Part shown: positions 1-10,533 of the stretch, piece by piece
How the letters are laid out: every line of letters starts with the position of its first letter
Position numbering within the stretch: the first letter of the stretch is position 1
Assembly (NCBI GenBank): GCA_020746875.1
Contig: JAGTJL010000045.1
Location: forward strand, 36,689-100,688
Source of the DNA: Rhexocercosporidium sp. MPI-PUGE-AT-0058
Lineage: Eukaryota; Ascomycota; Leotiomycetes; Helotiales
Length of the DNA: 64,000 nt
Reading direction: 5' to 3'
Made by a program: the position numbers and the translations under genes
Notes under the pieces: generated by a model
Database searches by the model: none
Told to the model about the DNA's origin: nothing
What the model saw: only the letters and a program-made list of their open reading frames with translations

Positions 1-2100
1 ATATTTAAGAAGTTTAAAGACGCGGAAAATATAAAGCATAAAGTATAATTAAGCTATTCGAACTTCAAATCAACCGCAAAAGCTTTAGCATAAGCTTCGG
101 ATCTGAGATAGACTAAAAACCTTCAAGAGCGATACTTAACACTAAAGGCATTTAATATACTCGAGAAGTCTGATTACTCCGTTTCAGACTTCTCGCTTAG
201 TGTTAAATATATTTTCTTTCTCGGTTCTAAAAAAGCTAAGCTTATTAACTTTTTTAAATCGGAGTTCAAAATATATTAGTTTTATTACCGGGACACGGGT
301 AAGACTAGTTCGCTAACTGCTTTTATATATAATATAATTTATAATATTTCTTAGCAATATCTTCGCTAAGATCACGGATTATATTTTATTATTTTGGCAG
401 GTCGAAAGGACGATAATCCCAGACTTATTACTTATTCTGAAGTTCCGATTTATCCCGGAATTAAAGCTTATAACGTAGTTAATTTTATAAAAGCTGATAT
501 CGAGGACGACTAAAAAGCTAAATCTACTCGTAATCCCGGATCAAGAATTACGCCGATAGCTTCACGAATTCTTAATTATTATTTTATTTCGGTTAATCAG
601 GCACTTATTAAATATATTTCCGGTTACTTTACTTCTTATTTATATATTAATATCGTTATTAATAAGAAGTCGAATAAGCGTTTTTATATTATTAACTCAA
701 GAAAGAAAGGCGCGATTTCGAAATACGCCTAATACGCTTAAACTAAGGACTCTTTATTTAGATCGCTCGGAAATAATATATTTTCATTTTCGCTTTTAAC
801 GAGATAAGGGTTTGTCTTGCGCTTAGCTACTGGAACGAAACGAAAGGACGTTATAAGCTTTATCGTATTCTTTAATAATTATACTGCGGTTATGAACGAA
901 TATAATCTAAAGAATAAGGTTTTAATAAATAAGCTTATGTTATTTGTCCTCCGATTACAATATCCCTCGGTCCTTCGATGGGAAGTAAAATTAAAGACTT
1001 ACGTATTATTCTCGGCTATAGTTTTTGTGATAAGGCTAGGCCTGTTATCTAATGCCCTTATAGGACGATTACCTTAAACTGACTCCTTTATTATTAAAGA
1101 AGCCCGCTACTTTTTTAATCTTAAAGAAAAAGAATTGTCCGTATATTTTTAAGAGCATAAGTCCTTCTAATATATTATTATATATAAAGCCTAAATTCAG
1201 GTTCGAGAGCGGGAAGAGTAATTATATAAAAAAAAGTCTTAAGCACTTTAAACCGGAAAAACTGAACCTATTAAGGCTAATAATATCGTCGATCTTATAG
1301 TCTTGGAAGAGCTGAGTAAGGCAGGCTATAACGTTAAGATAAAGGAACTCCTAAGACAATCGAAATCGGAAGATATTCTAAACTAAGACTCGGAAAGTGA
1401 AGTTATAACTAATCTAACTCTTAATCCCGAACTACAAGTCGCCGTAAGCGAAAGAGCATTTATATTAACGCTTAACGCAGGTCTTGAGGCAGATTTAGAG
1501 CGAACTTTTAGTCTCGTAAATAAGAATGAATAAGAAACCGTAATTATAACCTTTAATTTCGGCTTAAGAGTTACGGCTTTTGAGATCTAGCACGTTACTT
1601 TTAAAAAACTAATTATAACGAAGGAAGTTATAAGATTAAGTTTAAGAGTTATAAGCTTTAAGGAAATCGACTTAAGAAATAAGGCTTAAAGAGAGGCTCG
1701 AAGAGCAAAGAACGATAAGCTCATGAATCGACTGATAGCAGAAGATACTGCCGCGACTTATAAAGTATTAACCGATAGACCTTCAAGCCTCTCTAGCAAG
1801 CTAAAAATCAAGCTCAGTCTTAAGGTCAGTAATCCAGGACTTAAAGGACTAACAATACCCTCTTAGAGATTACTTATTCTTATTATTAAGCTTTAGCTAC
1901 CGGAAGATATCTTTTACGATAATAATAGTAAATTATAAAAAAGTGGATCGAAGAAAGTTAATTACGTTTTACTTATTTTAAAGGAAGACTTAGACGGAGA
2001 TAAATCCTTTACTTTTAAGGCGAAAAATAAGCGTAATACCGGAGCAACTTTAGCCCGAGTTATAAAGAAGGGCAAGAAGCACTTTTAAGCTCGAATCATA
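1..2100 (+). repeat. RIP-degraded relic with one long broken reading frame
   Basis: AT-rich block in which CpA/TpG are scarce while CpG and TpA are common, as expected after RIP. From about 400 to 2090 a single plus-strand frame stays readable for some 560 codons and is broken only by TAA and TAG. This suggests a former protein whose Gln or Trp codons became stops. The longest open piece is 817-1077. The later part (about 1300-2090) is rich in Lys, Glu, Ser and Pro-like positions and looks disordered. I do not recognise the protein. A transposon-encoded protein is likely from the setting, but no reverse transcriptase, transposase or tyrosine-recombinase motif is visible. A 72-base polypyrimidine stretch (about 2186-2250) follows. 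Confidence 0.6.
136..206. repeat. Imperfect 71-bp inverted repeat (hairpin)
   Basis: The outer arms TTAACACTAA (136-145) and TTAGTGTTAA (197-206) are exact reverse complements. The inner arms CGAGAAGTCTGA (162-173) and TCAGACTTCTCG (184-195) pair around a 10-base loop. The arms are separated by an asymmetric bulge on the left side. It lies in the RIP-degraded block, so it may be the end of an old foldback element or chance survival of a terminal repeat. Confidence 0.6.
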
Positions 2101-2544
2101 AGTCGGTATATATTATTAATTAACTAAACCTCTTTCTTTTGTTTGTTTCGATATAAGCTAGAAAGGATATTAAAATAGAAAAGTCTAGCGTTATTTTTTT
2201 TTTATTTTAAAAAAATATCTTTTTTTTTTTTCTTTCTTTTTTTTCTTTAATAAGCCGAGCCATAAGTAGGCAGAAGTAGTCGGGGGCGACTACTTATTAT
2301 AGTTAAGGACGGATATAAAGTGGCGATTTTAGCTAGGAAATAATGCTTAAAGCGTTATTTAAGGAATTAGGCATATAACTTTTAAAAGTTCGTATAAGAG
2401 GCCTTTCTCTTATATAAAATTAAAAGAATTAAATACTTTTCCACTTTGAATCTTGACTCTTAGAATTACTAGGCTCCTTGCCTGGTGCTTTTCGCCGTGC
2501 TTCCTTCTTTGTTTGTTGTAGCCTTCATATTAAGAGATACTTAA
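2101..2544. other. AT-rich stretch, no gene seen
   Basis: It holds the end of the polypyrimidine run and RIP-like sequence of unknown origin. I see no coding frame, RNA gene or terminal repeats. It directly precedes the NCS-1 relic and may include more of that gene, too degraded to read. Confidence 0.4.
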
Positions 2545-2856
2545 ATTCTTATTTATTAACTATTATCGAGGCAATTTATAAAATAATATATTAAATATTA
2601 ATCGAGTCATATGACTTTTACTCACTTGCTATTACAGCAAGCAGCTAAAGGAAGCATATTTTAATATAAGAAATAGGTCGAATCTATAATAAAGCTCCTA
2701 ATAGACGAAAACACTTCCGAAAAGCGCGTTAAAAAGATCTTTCGTATAATAAATAAGAACGAAAACGGCAATTTAGATATAAAAGAGTTTAAGGAAAGCA
2801 ATAAGCGCGACGAGACAATCGTATCAGCATTATTACTTTACGACGGCCTCCTTTAA
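2545..2856 (+). pseudogene. NCS-1/frequenin calcium sensor, C-terminal fragment (RIP-degraded)
   Basis: Neuronal calcium sensor 1 is a small EF-hand protein that in fungi acts in calcium signalling with phosphatidylinositol 4-kinase. Here only its last part remains. A first exon piece ends at about 2585 with a peptide reading TIIEAIYK, the helix before the last linker. An AT-rich stretch follows, ending in TAG at 2676, which fits a 3' splice site. The second exon (2677-2856) reads through the linker into a calcium loop (NKNENGNLDIKEF) and the family's terminal segment (SNKRDETIVSALLLYDGLL), then stops at the position where NCS-1 proteins normally end. Several residues differ as C-to-T or G-to-A change would predict (Asp to Asn in the loop, Pro to Leu, Gly to Glu). 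The N-terminal EF-hands are absent or unreadable. This is a dead gene fragment; the family assignment is by memory of the conserved C-terminus. Confidence 0.75.
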
Positions 2857-4086
2857 TTTCTTTCTTCTTATATTTTCTTCGTAATTACGCTTATTACATT
2901 ATAAATAGAGAAACAGGATTACGCAATAAGAATAAATAAGGAAGAATAACGTCTATCCTTACGTAACGGAAAACCCTTCGTGCCGGAAAAAAAAATAAGT
3001 ACTTTAGCCTCGAGCATCTTAAATCTGTATATACCTTAATATCTCTTATATTATTTTCAAAGTTATATTCTATAATTACTTATTAACACCTTGAACTCTT
3101 TTTATTCGAAAATCACAGTCGTATCGTCGCCTTTACGCCTGATTTATAAAGAGTCTCCTATTATAACGTAATAGACTTCTTTTACTACGGCTCTATTACA
3201 GAGTTTATATAATCCTTAATATTTATTAAAGGGTCTTATTTGAGTTTGAAGGCCTGACTATTATAGGAAATCGTTATTAGCTTTATGGCTGCTGTAGCGT
3301 ATAAATACATATAAAATCGCCATACAGGTCGGTACCTCGGATCAAGCGAGTAAGGAATTTGATTAAGTTAATACGAAATAACCCCGTAATATTTACGGGG
3401 TAATTTTAATTATATAGCCTTAATCATAAGGCCAATAATAGCCTTCCTACCGACTTCTCTTCGACTACCTGACGAATAGCGACACCAGCGCGGGATAACA
3501 CTAACCTATGCAGTGCCCGTTGGTGAGTATAGTACTACAAGGACCTTGCGTGCCCTAAATACTAGAGCGTCTAGCCCAGTTGTATAAAGAAGATGTTCCT
3601 AAGCTCAATACCAAAACTAAAGCCTATTAGTCTGCTTATTAACGTCTCACCTTACCCTTCCGCCCACCTCGATTTCAATACTTTATATTCAACAGTTAAT
3701 AACTTTATATTACATTAACTTCTATATAAGCAATTATAGAGTCTGAATCTCCTTCTAATTCTGATTCTACAGGCGCCAGACAAAAATAACACAGTACCGA
3801 GTTGTATGGGGAATATCTAAACAGGTCTGATTCTTGGTTCAATGAAGACGACGTACGAATATCGATGCCATGGCCGCCCTGCGAACTATTCTCTCAAAGC
3901 TTGGCTCTACAAACAGAAACGTACATTTTCGGAGATCGCGACATGCGCTCTAGCCTGCACAAAGGCAGAAAATTTTTCGAGTACCTGGTCGATGCGCTTG
4001 ATCTCGATGACCGCACCTGAATCACTGAAGATCAATTGAGAATCTCACTCAGCCCTATGTTAGTCGCTGAGCTTAAAGGTAACTGA
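2857..4086. other. Mostly AT-rich intergenic/relic DNA
   Basis: No gene is recognised. The first ~500 bases are RIP-like and may be flanking sequence of the NCS-1 relic. From about 3420 the base composition returns to normal. Short open frames around 3802-4039 show no recognisable domain and may be the degraded upstream end of the next pseudogene. Confidence 0.4.
3381..3401. repeat. Perfect 9-bp-stem palindrome
   Basis: ACCCCGTAA (3381-3389) is followed by a 3-base spacer and its exact reverse complement TTACGGGGT (3393-3401). It sits where AT-rich RIP DNA gives way to normal DNA. It could be a transposon end or a chance hairpin. Confidence 0.6.
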
Positions 4087-5590
4087 ATGCCCCGTTTTGG
4101 AAGTCTTGACGAACAGGTTGCTAATGGAATTATCTCGAACAGCGTCTTCTCCCCATCCCTTAAGCCAAGTACAGCGTGAGGTTCTTCTCAGCCATTCAGC
4201 AACTCCGATTAGAGACGAGCACGGCCATGCGTCACGAGCTTCTCGAAGCTCCTCTGCCCCAGCTGACCCGGCGCTGGAGCCTGCGACGCGGAAGCGAGGG
4301 CACTAAGACGTGCATACAGAGATTAGTAGCGACACCTACCATTCCGTGAACACCGATAGTAATCACAACGCCTGCGATACAAGCGACGAGGACCCCGACC
4401 TGTAAAGAGACAAAAGCCACGCTTAGCGCCTGCCGTGACTCCAACCACCTCCCGAGGGCACACCCCAGAGCTCCACGTCGGACAGCCTGGCCCCCTTGTG
4501 GCGTTGTCGACCGCCACACCTGAGATTGACGACGCGCAGCCTTAGGTTGATTACGAATGTCGGTCGACTTTTATTAATACTAGCCACCAGCATACGTCGC
4601 GATCTTCTCGAAGCCCGTCTGTGGAATCAGAGGCAGTACCAGTTGCTGAGTATCAGGAATAGCCATTCCAAAGCTTCCTCAAACGCATCAGGATCGGGGA
4701 TGATATGACGTACAATCTTGAGTTCAAACTGCCATCGATCTCGGAACACCTTCGCTTACCGATTGATCTTAACGCTTTGGATATTAATTACGACGCTGCT
4801 GAACATTCTAAGATACACCAAGCACCATTAAAGCCAAAGAAGAGCAGGGTTTCATGGGTAGAAGACGATATAAAGCTGGCCCAGATGTGGAACGAAGGCC
4901 GTTCGTGGGAATACATCTTTGCTGCCCTCCCTAACCGGAGTAAAGGGTCCATCCGGGTGCGCTGTTCGACAAAATTCAAAAAGCGACCTCGTACAGGGGC
5001 CGGTCGTTCTTGAACTGGAGGAGGGGCCAATTGCTTCATTGACGTTGGGGCTCCCGTCAAGCAGCGGTGATGACGATGATTCAAGATCCGGACTTCAGCA
5101 CGACAATGGAGATTGTAGCGAGGCCGAGCAGGGCCGCTCGAGCACGAACAACCGATGGTCAGATCTAGATGAGCAGCGCTTGCTGGCATACAAGAAGGAG
5201 GGCAAGTCTTGGGAGTGGATCTTCCGCAATTCCCAGCAGGACTAGACCCGCAATACGCACACGCTGGAACATGATACAGCCCAGAGGCGAGTAGGCTTCC
5301 TCCCGCAGGTGGACAGGCGGTAGCTCAAGCTCTATGTGCCTACTTGTCCACTGGCGTCTGCCGGGACGAATGTCTGAAATGGACCCTATCCTTCTGTTCG
5401 CTAGTCGCATTGTAGGGGCAGGTACGGTTGAGGGAAGCGGCGTTCAAGGCGAGGAGGATGGGAGGTATCAGATGCATGGGAGGAATACCACAAAAGAAAA
5501 TGGAGAGGTTGTCATCGAAAGCAGACATGAGCTGCAACGCCTTTATGAGAAGCAATTCGTGTATTATACACACTCTATTCGACGGATTCA
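4087..5590 (+). pseudogene. Myb/SANT-like DNA-binding protein gene, broken
   Basis: Reading from an ATG at 4087 gives a low-complexity Ser/Thr/Pro/Asp-rich region (about 4200-4650), then a conserved-looking segment (about 4655-4790, SFLKRIRIGDD and FKLPSISEHL). Two Myb/SANT-like repeats follow: 4846-4980 (WVEDDIKLAQMWNEGRSWEY, then RSKGSIRVRC) and 5155-5290 (WSDLDEQRLLAYKKEGKSWE, then RTRPAIRTRW). Such paired Trp-containing repeats bind DNA or chromatin. The gene is dead. Stops occur where Gln (CCT TAG near 4543) or Trp (GAA TAG near 4662) would fit. A frame change separates the two repeats near 4985-5010, and another splits the second repeat near 5229-5232. No coherent intron repairs these. 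The downstream end is cut off by the MITE at 5598. I do not know the exact family. Confidence 0.6.
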
Positions 5591-5597
5591 TACATCC

Positions 5598-5836
5598 TAT
5601 CCCATGGAATGGCAACTCGCTTGCACATTTTAGCGCCATAATTTGAGGTGGCCGCATCGAATGCAGTTCGATTATTAAAAGAATTCTAAGAAGATCAAAA
5701 GAAATTAAGAGTTTAAAATAATACTTGTAGCTTTCTAGAACACTTTTTAGAGGTCGTGATGGCTGAGTGTGTTATTGCGAAAAAGTGGTATCCTTTCAAA
5801 TGGCGCTAAAATGTGTTTATGCCAGTCCATGGGATA
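5598..5836. mobile_element. Short non-autonomous element (MITE) flanked by TA
   Basis: TATCCCATGG (5598-5607) matches CCATGGGATA (5827-5836) as an inverted repeat. Further in, CACATTTTAGCGCCA (5624-5638) matches TGGCGCTAAAATGTG (5801-5815), so the imperfect terminal repeats are about 40 bp. Both ends have a TA, as expected for a Tc1/mariner-type target duplication, giving an element of about 235 bp (5600-5834). The interior (5640-5800) has no coding frame. Its right end lies one base from the TA of the next element. Confidence 0.65.
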
Positions 5837-5837
5837 G

Positions 5838-7459
5838 TACGGAGGTTGCGGCAATAAGTTATGGGTACGCCACCACCTTGGCACCTTGGCGCCTTGGCAT
5901 GCCAGCGCATCGCGGGGCATTCTTCAAATGATAAGAAATGTAAATATCTTAGTTTTATTACTTTATTTTGAAGCTATTTTCATTAGTTTGCATTACCAAA
6001 ATGACTCCTGGTGTACGGCAAGGCCGCCATGACGTCGGCACACGACTTCAAGCTCTTACTTTGCTTGAATTTGGAGTTCTAGTAGCGTTAATTTATGAAA
6101 TCACTTTTATTTCTTCAACTTCATAATACCGGCTTCGGAAAGTTGCAATTTCAAGAGGTTACCAGCCATTAGAAGACCGAAAGCTTCTGATTTCGTATGT
6201 TAATGATGCCGAGAGGTCAGGGAGGCTTGTAAAAGCTACGGAAGAGATTAAATAAGAAGTTGAAAAGATTCTAACGAAGAATTCTACTACACGAACACTC
6301 TCAACTTAAGCAATTGCTAATATCCTTACCGAAAAGAACCCTTTATTCAAAATCTCGGCACGTACTGTTTGGTCGATTCTTTTAAAGCTAGGCTACGGAA
6401 CCTTCAAACCAAGCTATAAACCAGGCCTTACACTTGCAGCAAAAGCGATTCGCCTTCAATGGTGTCGAGACCACGCAGATTAGACTCTTGAAGATTGGAA
6501 ACGAGTGATTTGGTCTGACGAGACGTCTGTAACGATAGGAGGTCAACGAGGTCGAATTAGAGTTTGGCGGAAGGCACACGAAACCTATTACCCGCACGTT
6601 ATTCGCCGGCGTTGGAAAGGATATAAATAATTTATGTTCTGGGGTTGTTTCTCGTATGACAAGAAAGGGCCATGTTATATATGGAAAGATGAGACGAAGA
6701 CAGAGAAGAAAGAAGCTGATATTTGGCTTGAAGAGCAGAATAAGCTGCTTGAGCCAGAGTGTAAGGTCGATTGGGAGCTTGAGACTGTAATGCGGCGAAC
6801 ACGACTCACTCGGAGAATGCCAGGTAAAAAGCCAACTTGGAAGTGGGGGAAAGCAACTGGAAAGCTTGTACGAGATTCAAAAGGAGGCATTGATTGGTAT
6901 CGATATCAAAAGCTTATTCTTTATGAAAAGCTCTTGCCTTTTGCAAAAGAATGCAAGAAAGACCGTCCCGACATACTCGTTTAAGAAGATAATGCTTCTC
7001 TACACGCTCATTTATATCAATTTCGTGTATACGACTTTTGGGAAATCGCTCGTATGATTTGGCCAGCAAACTCTCTTGATTTGAATATGATTGAACCTTT
7101 ATGGTTTTGGATGAAGAAAGAAACAACAAAATATGGAGTTGCAACAGGTCAAAAGCAAATGGAGCAAGATTGGTTGAAGTGTTGGAAAGAGTTGTCTTAA
7201 GAGCGTATTCAACGATGGATTGAGAGAATTCCGAGGCATATACAAGAGGTAATAGCTTTAGAAGGAGGTAATGAGTATGCTGAAGGCTCAGGAAAAAGGC
7301 AACGGAATCCAGATAGTATACGATAAATTGATAATGACAGAAATTATCAAATTCTAATAGAAATTGAGTGTAAGAGGTACGCTAAGAGTCATTGAACTCT
7401 AGCTCCTTGGCATCGCCAAGGTGGTGGCGTACCCATAACTTATTGCCGCAACCTCCGTA
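5838..7459 (+). mobile_element. Complete Tc1/mariner DNA transposon, inactive
   Basis: Terminal inverted repeats of 42 bp are identical: 5840-5881 begins CGGAGGTTGCGGCAATAAGT and 7416-7457 is its exact reverse complement. TA dinucleotides flank both (5838-5839 and 7458-7459), the standard Tc1/mariner target duplication. The element is 1,618 bp, a typical size, and contains one transposase gene on the plus strand. The perfect terminal repeats suggest fairly recent insertion. The transposase has seven internal stops, so the copy cannot move by itself, though its ends could still be recognised by a transposase made elsewhere. Confidence 0.93.
6001..7326 (+). pseudogene. Tc1/mariner transposase (DD34E), seven premature stops
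   Basis: The protein would cut and paste the surrounding transposon. In one continuous frame from ATG 6001 it shows an N-terminal helix-turn-helix region, the first catalytic Asp in VIWSDETSV (about 6508), the second in EDNASLHAH (about 6988) and the Glu in LDLNMIEPLW (about 7090). There are 34 residues between the last two, so the triad is DD34E. Internal stops lie at 6124, 6253, 6307, 6481, 6628, 6982 and 7198. All are TAA or TAG, and most replace an expected Gln (for example just before EDNA), consistent with C-to-T change by RIP. Otherwise the frame is intact with no indels. Final stop 7324-7326. Confidence 0.9.
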
Positions 7460-8569
7460 GCCATCAATATTACACCCATTTTTGCCATCCTGATCGCTGC
7501 CTGTGAATCCTCTCATTCAACAACAACATGTATTGTACTCTACTATATTGTACCTTCTAACTTCTTCATTTTTCATGGAATCAGGCAGAATATCGAAAGC
7601 AAGACAGGGAGCAAGAAAGGCGATCAGTTATCATACACAATCCGTGACATCGCTGAATCAACACCAAGCTACTTCATCCTCCTCTCAGCCCAAGCTCCCA
7701 GATCACCGAAATATCCCTCCAGATCGTCACCTCGCCACTCTCACAACGCAAACCAAAGGCGGCGTGCGTCTTTCCCTGCCTGGATTGCACGTTCATAATT
7801 GGGTGCTTGATTGAAGAGAGCCTGTGCAGAGAAAGGCAGTTACTTCTCTGCTCATGCGCTGAAAAAGACGATGCTTGAACGAAGGACGTACCATAAAATA
7901 TTGCCTCGCCCAGACCAGACATTGTATCCGCAGATGTGGTATCCACCATTATAGTATCTGCAGATGTCGTATGGACTGAGCGAGCAGACGCTAGACGCAA
8001 GTGAAGAGGGTCAACATTCTTTTTGGCCTCTGTACTGGGATTCGTTATTGGCCTCCATCCAACGGGATTTCGGAGTGGGTGGCACCGTATGCGCCGCTGC
8101 TTCAGAGGATCCCAGTTGCGGAGTCCACAAAGGGTTGTGTGAAGATTTTTAAGGGGTTAACGATTAAAGAGACGAATCTGTTCTGGAACTTTGATGGAAC
8201 AGAACTTCCTTGGTCAAACATGCTCGAAAAGGCTCTATTTTGTAGACTGAGCCATCAGATCTAGAGAAGAGGAATTAGGAGTGAGTGAAGAGATCAAGGT
8301 TTCTTGTTTCGATTTCAGATAGATTGTATTGATCTTTCTTGTAAGGAACGATACTCCAAATGTTCTTGTGATTGACTTGGTGTAAACAGATGAGGGAGAG
8401 GCAGAGGATTGAACTGGTTCTTGATCTTGAAAGTATTGAGTTGAAAAGTCTTAGACTCTGCTAGTGAAAGTGGAAAGAAAGTAGAGAACTACGCTTCGAC
8501 TTGCAACAGCCTAACTATAACTAGCATCGAATCTATAACTGTGCAAGATGCGTTGTTGTTACCGGTATA
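7460..8569. other. Intergenic, no gene supported
   Basis: Normal base composition. Open frames of 60-110 codons occur on both strands but show no domain. One small feature is a direct repeat of 19 bases with period 30 (7924-7942 and 7954-7972, GTATCYGCAGATGTSGTAT). The last few hundred bases should include the 3' untranslated region of the minus-strand gene that follows. Confidence 0.5.
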
Positions 8570-9541
8570 TCAATCCACCCAATCAACATCAATATCAATC
8601 TCATCACCACTCACACTCTCCTTTCCACTATTGACAAGTGCTTCCCACATGGCTGCCTGAAGCCTCTCTGTAAATTTTGCCTCGCCTGGCACATCAAAGT
8701 CCAACTCGCGACCACAGAAGATCATGTTCATGAAACCCTTCTTTGCCTCCTTAACCACTTCTTTATCCTCATTATGGCTGAGTTCTTGGAAACGACGTCT
8801 CCAGAACAACCAACGCTGAAGGCTGAACCCGTCCTGGTCGACACCTGCCTTTCGTGCCAACTCTCCGGCGGCCAGCAATTGAGATCTGGGTTCCTTATCA
8901 GACTGCTCAATGACAGAGAGTGTGAGAAGCTTGTGACGACAATGATCGACCCAGACGACGGCCGCAGGGAGCAGAGCAATAGTTTTCGTCTCATCTTCTA
9001 CTTCGAGGGCTGCGCGCAGGTACCAAAGTACCGTCAGGCGAAGTGAATCTTGGCAGCTGTTGACAGCAAAGAGCTTGGCTGAAAAAGCGGCAAGATTGCA
9101 CTGCTGCTTCCCAGTCCCAGTTATCAGTAGCTGCTCCCAGTGGGTTTGCAAGCTATCTGCAAAACCGTATGACTCCCAGCCTGCTGTGGCATTTTCGGTT
9201 GGGTGAAGGCTTCTGTGGATTGAATCCAACTCTTTCGTCCACAGCAGCAAAGAAACAAGTTTCTCTTGAAATGGATCATCCTTTTCAAGAGCTTTGGCGG
9301 TTTCAATAAACATGTGCCATAGGACGTAAAGTCCTTCCTGCACGGCCTCGGCCTCGGCTTGTGGTCGACGGGAGGCATCTTTGATGAACTGGAAGCTGAA
9401 ACTCTGGATAGAGATCAGCTGGTCCGACTTGTCTTTTGTACTAGAACTGGAGCTTAGAATTTCGGCATCGAAAGCCTCACGGGCCTCCTGCCTAAATCGT
9501 GAGTCTTGATAGACTGAAAAGGGGGTGGTTGGTGCTGCCAT
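8570..9541 (-). CDS. DUF3632 family protein, function unknown
   Basis: A 323-residue intronless frame with ATG at 9541 and TGA at 8570-8572. The overall pattern resembles the fungal DUF3632 family: mostly helical, Trp-rich, with WESYGFADSL and then CNLAAFSAKLFA around residues 123-160 and a Trp-rich RWLFWRRRF segment near residue 245. These soluble proteins have no known biochemical role and are often found in lineage-specific gene sets. No signal peptide or membrane segment is seen. It is separated from the MFS gene by about 1 kb and reads in the same direction. It may be only a neighbour of the metabolite cluster. The frame is intact, unlike many genes to its right. Confidence 0.75.
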   Translation of the reverse strand: MAAPTTPFSVYQDSRFRQEAREAFDAEILSSSSSTKDKSDQLISIQSFSFQFIKDASRRPQAEAEAVQEGLYVLWHMFIETAKALEKDDPFQEKLVSLLLWTKELDSIHRSLHPTENATAGWESYGFADSLQTHWEQLLITGTGKQQCNLAAFSAKLFAVNSCQDSLRLTVLWYLRAALEVEDETKTIALLPAAVVWVDHCRHKLLTLSVIEQSDKEPRSQLLAAGELARKAGVDQDGFSLQRWLFWRRRFQELSHNEDKEVVKEAKKGFMNMIFCGRELDFDVPGEAKFTERLQAAMWEALVNSGKESVSGDEIDIDVDWVD

Positions 9542-10533
9542 GACGGATCGCGAAGGATATATATCGTTGGGATAAAACTGATAAGCGACGGCCTGAATTT
9601 GATGTCGAGATTTCTTTAGTGGGCAGATTAGGACGGTTTTGCTTCAAGTTGTAAACAGTGGGTGAAAGCAATGTTTAGGGGACCTTTCAGGCTGCTAAGT
9701 GCCACGATGGCAAGTCCTCAGTGGCGAACCGGGTTTTAGGCAACCAGCTCTAGGCAGCCATAGTCAGATGATGAGCTTACGTAAGTAGGTAAGGATTCCA
9801 GAGCAATCATTGTATTGGTGTTGGATAGGTTGAATGGATAATTAGCCTGAAGTAGGAACACAGCATACACAGCCTCCGTAGCTGACTGAGTACTAACAAT
9901 AATTTGAACTTGACATCTATCTATCTTATATTGAGCGTTTTGTGGATCCCTTTTTAAAAGTTCTGGTCACGTGAAGGCTTCTGATTGGCTGCAGCCACTC
10001 GCACAGGCCAGCCGCAGGAACGCCAAAATCCGCGGCTTACCGTCCGGAGATACCCGCACGTACCCGGTACACACCTGTAAGCATTTTTCTACGCGCTTTT
10101 ACGCGTGTTGCTTTTATACCAACGTCTTGATTCGATCATTACTACCCAAACGGACTCTTCTCCTCCTCAGTGGTGTGGGAAGTGCAATCAAAGGCGGCCC
10201 GCAAGTGATTTCCCAACGAATCACCTTGGTGCTCGATACAAGACGTGCATAAGGCTTTCCTATAACACTCGCTTTCCCTGACTGTAAGCGAGAGCTCGCA
10301 GAATTGCAGGCAGCGCACTGACTATTACCTACTCATCCTCCAAATCCTGTCCAGGTCGCCCATCAATCGTACAATATGTTACATAAGCTAATTCTGATTA
10401 GGTATCCAGTGTCTCTGGAGTGATGATGTGCGGACTCATCCTTGTAACCGCACCTGTGCCAATCACTCGTTTCCACCATCAGATGCATCCCATCTCTGCA
10501 CCACCACCATATATTCAATCATGCACTTCCTTT
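9542..10533. other. Intergenic, promoter of the DUF3632 gene
   Basis: It holds the presumed promoter of the minus-strand DUF3632 gene on its left and the 3' region of the minus-strand MFS gene on its right. A 93-codon open frame at 9971-10252 has no recognisable domain and is probably chance. Nothing else is seen. Confidence 0.5.

Noticed and set aside
817..1077. 86-codon open frame as a gene
   Set aside because: It is one open piece of a longer frame broken by RIP-type stops on both sides; codon content matches the relic, not a small gene.
1..3400. Starship-type giant transposon (tyrosine recombinase captain) as the source of the cargo-like mix of genes
   Set aside because: No DUF3435-like recombinase motif could be read on either strand in the window.
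9971..10252. 93-codon plus-strand frame
   Set aside because: No domain, no splice-consistent extension, lies in the presumed promoter region of the DUF3632 gene.
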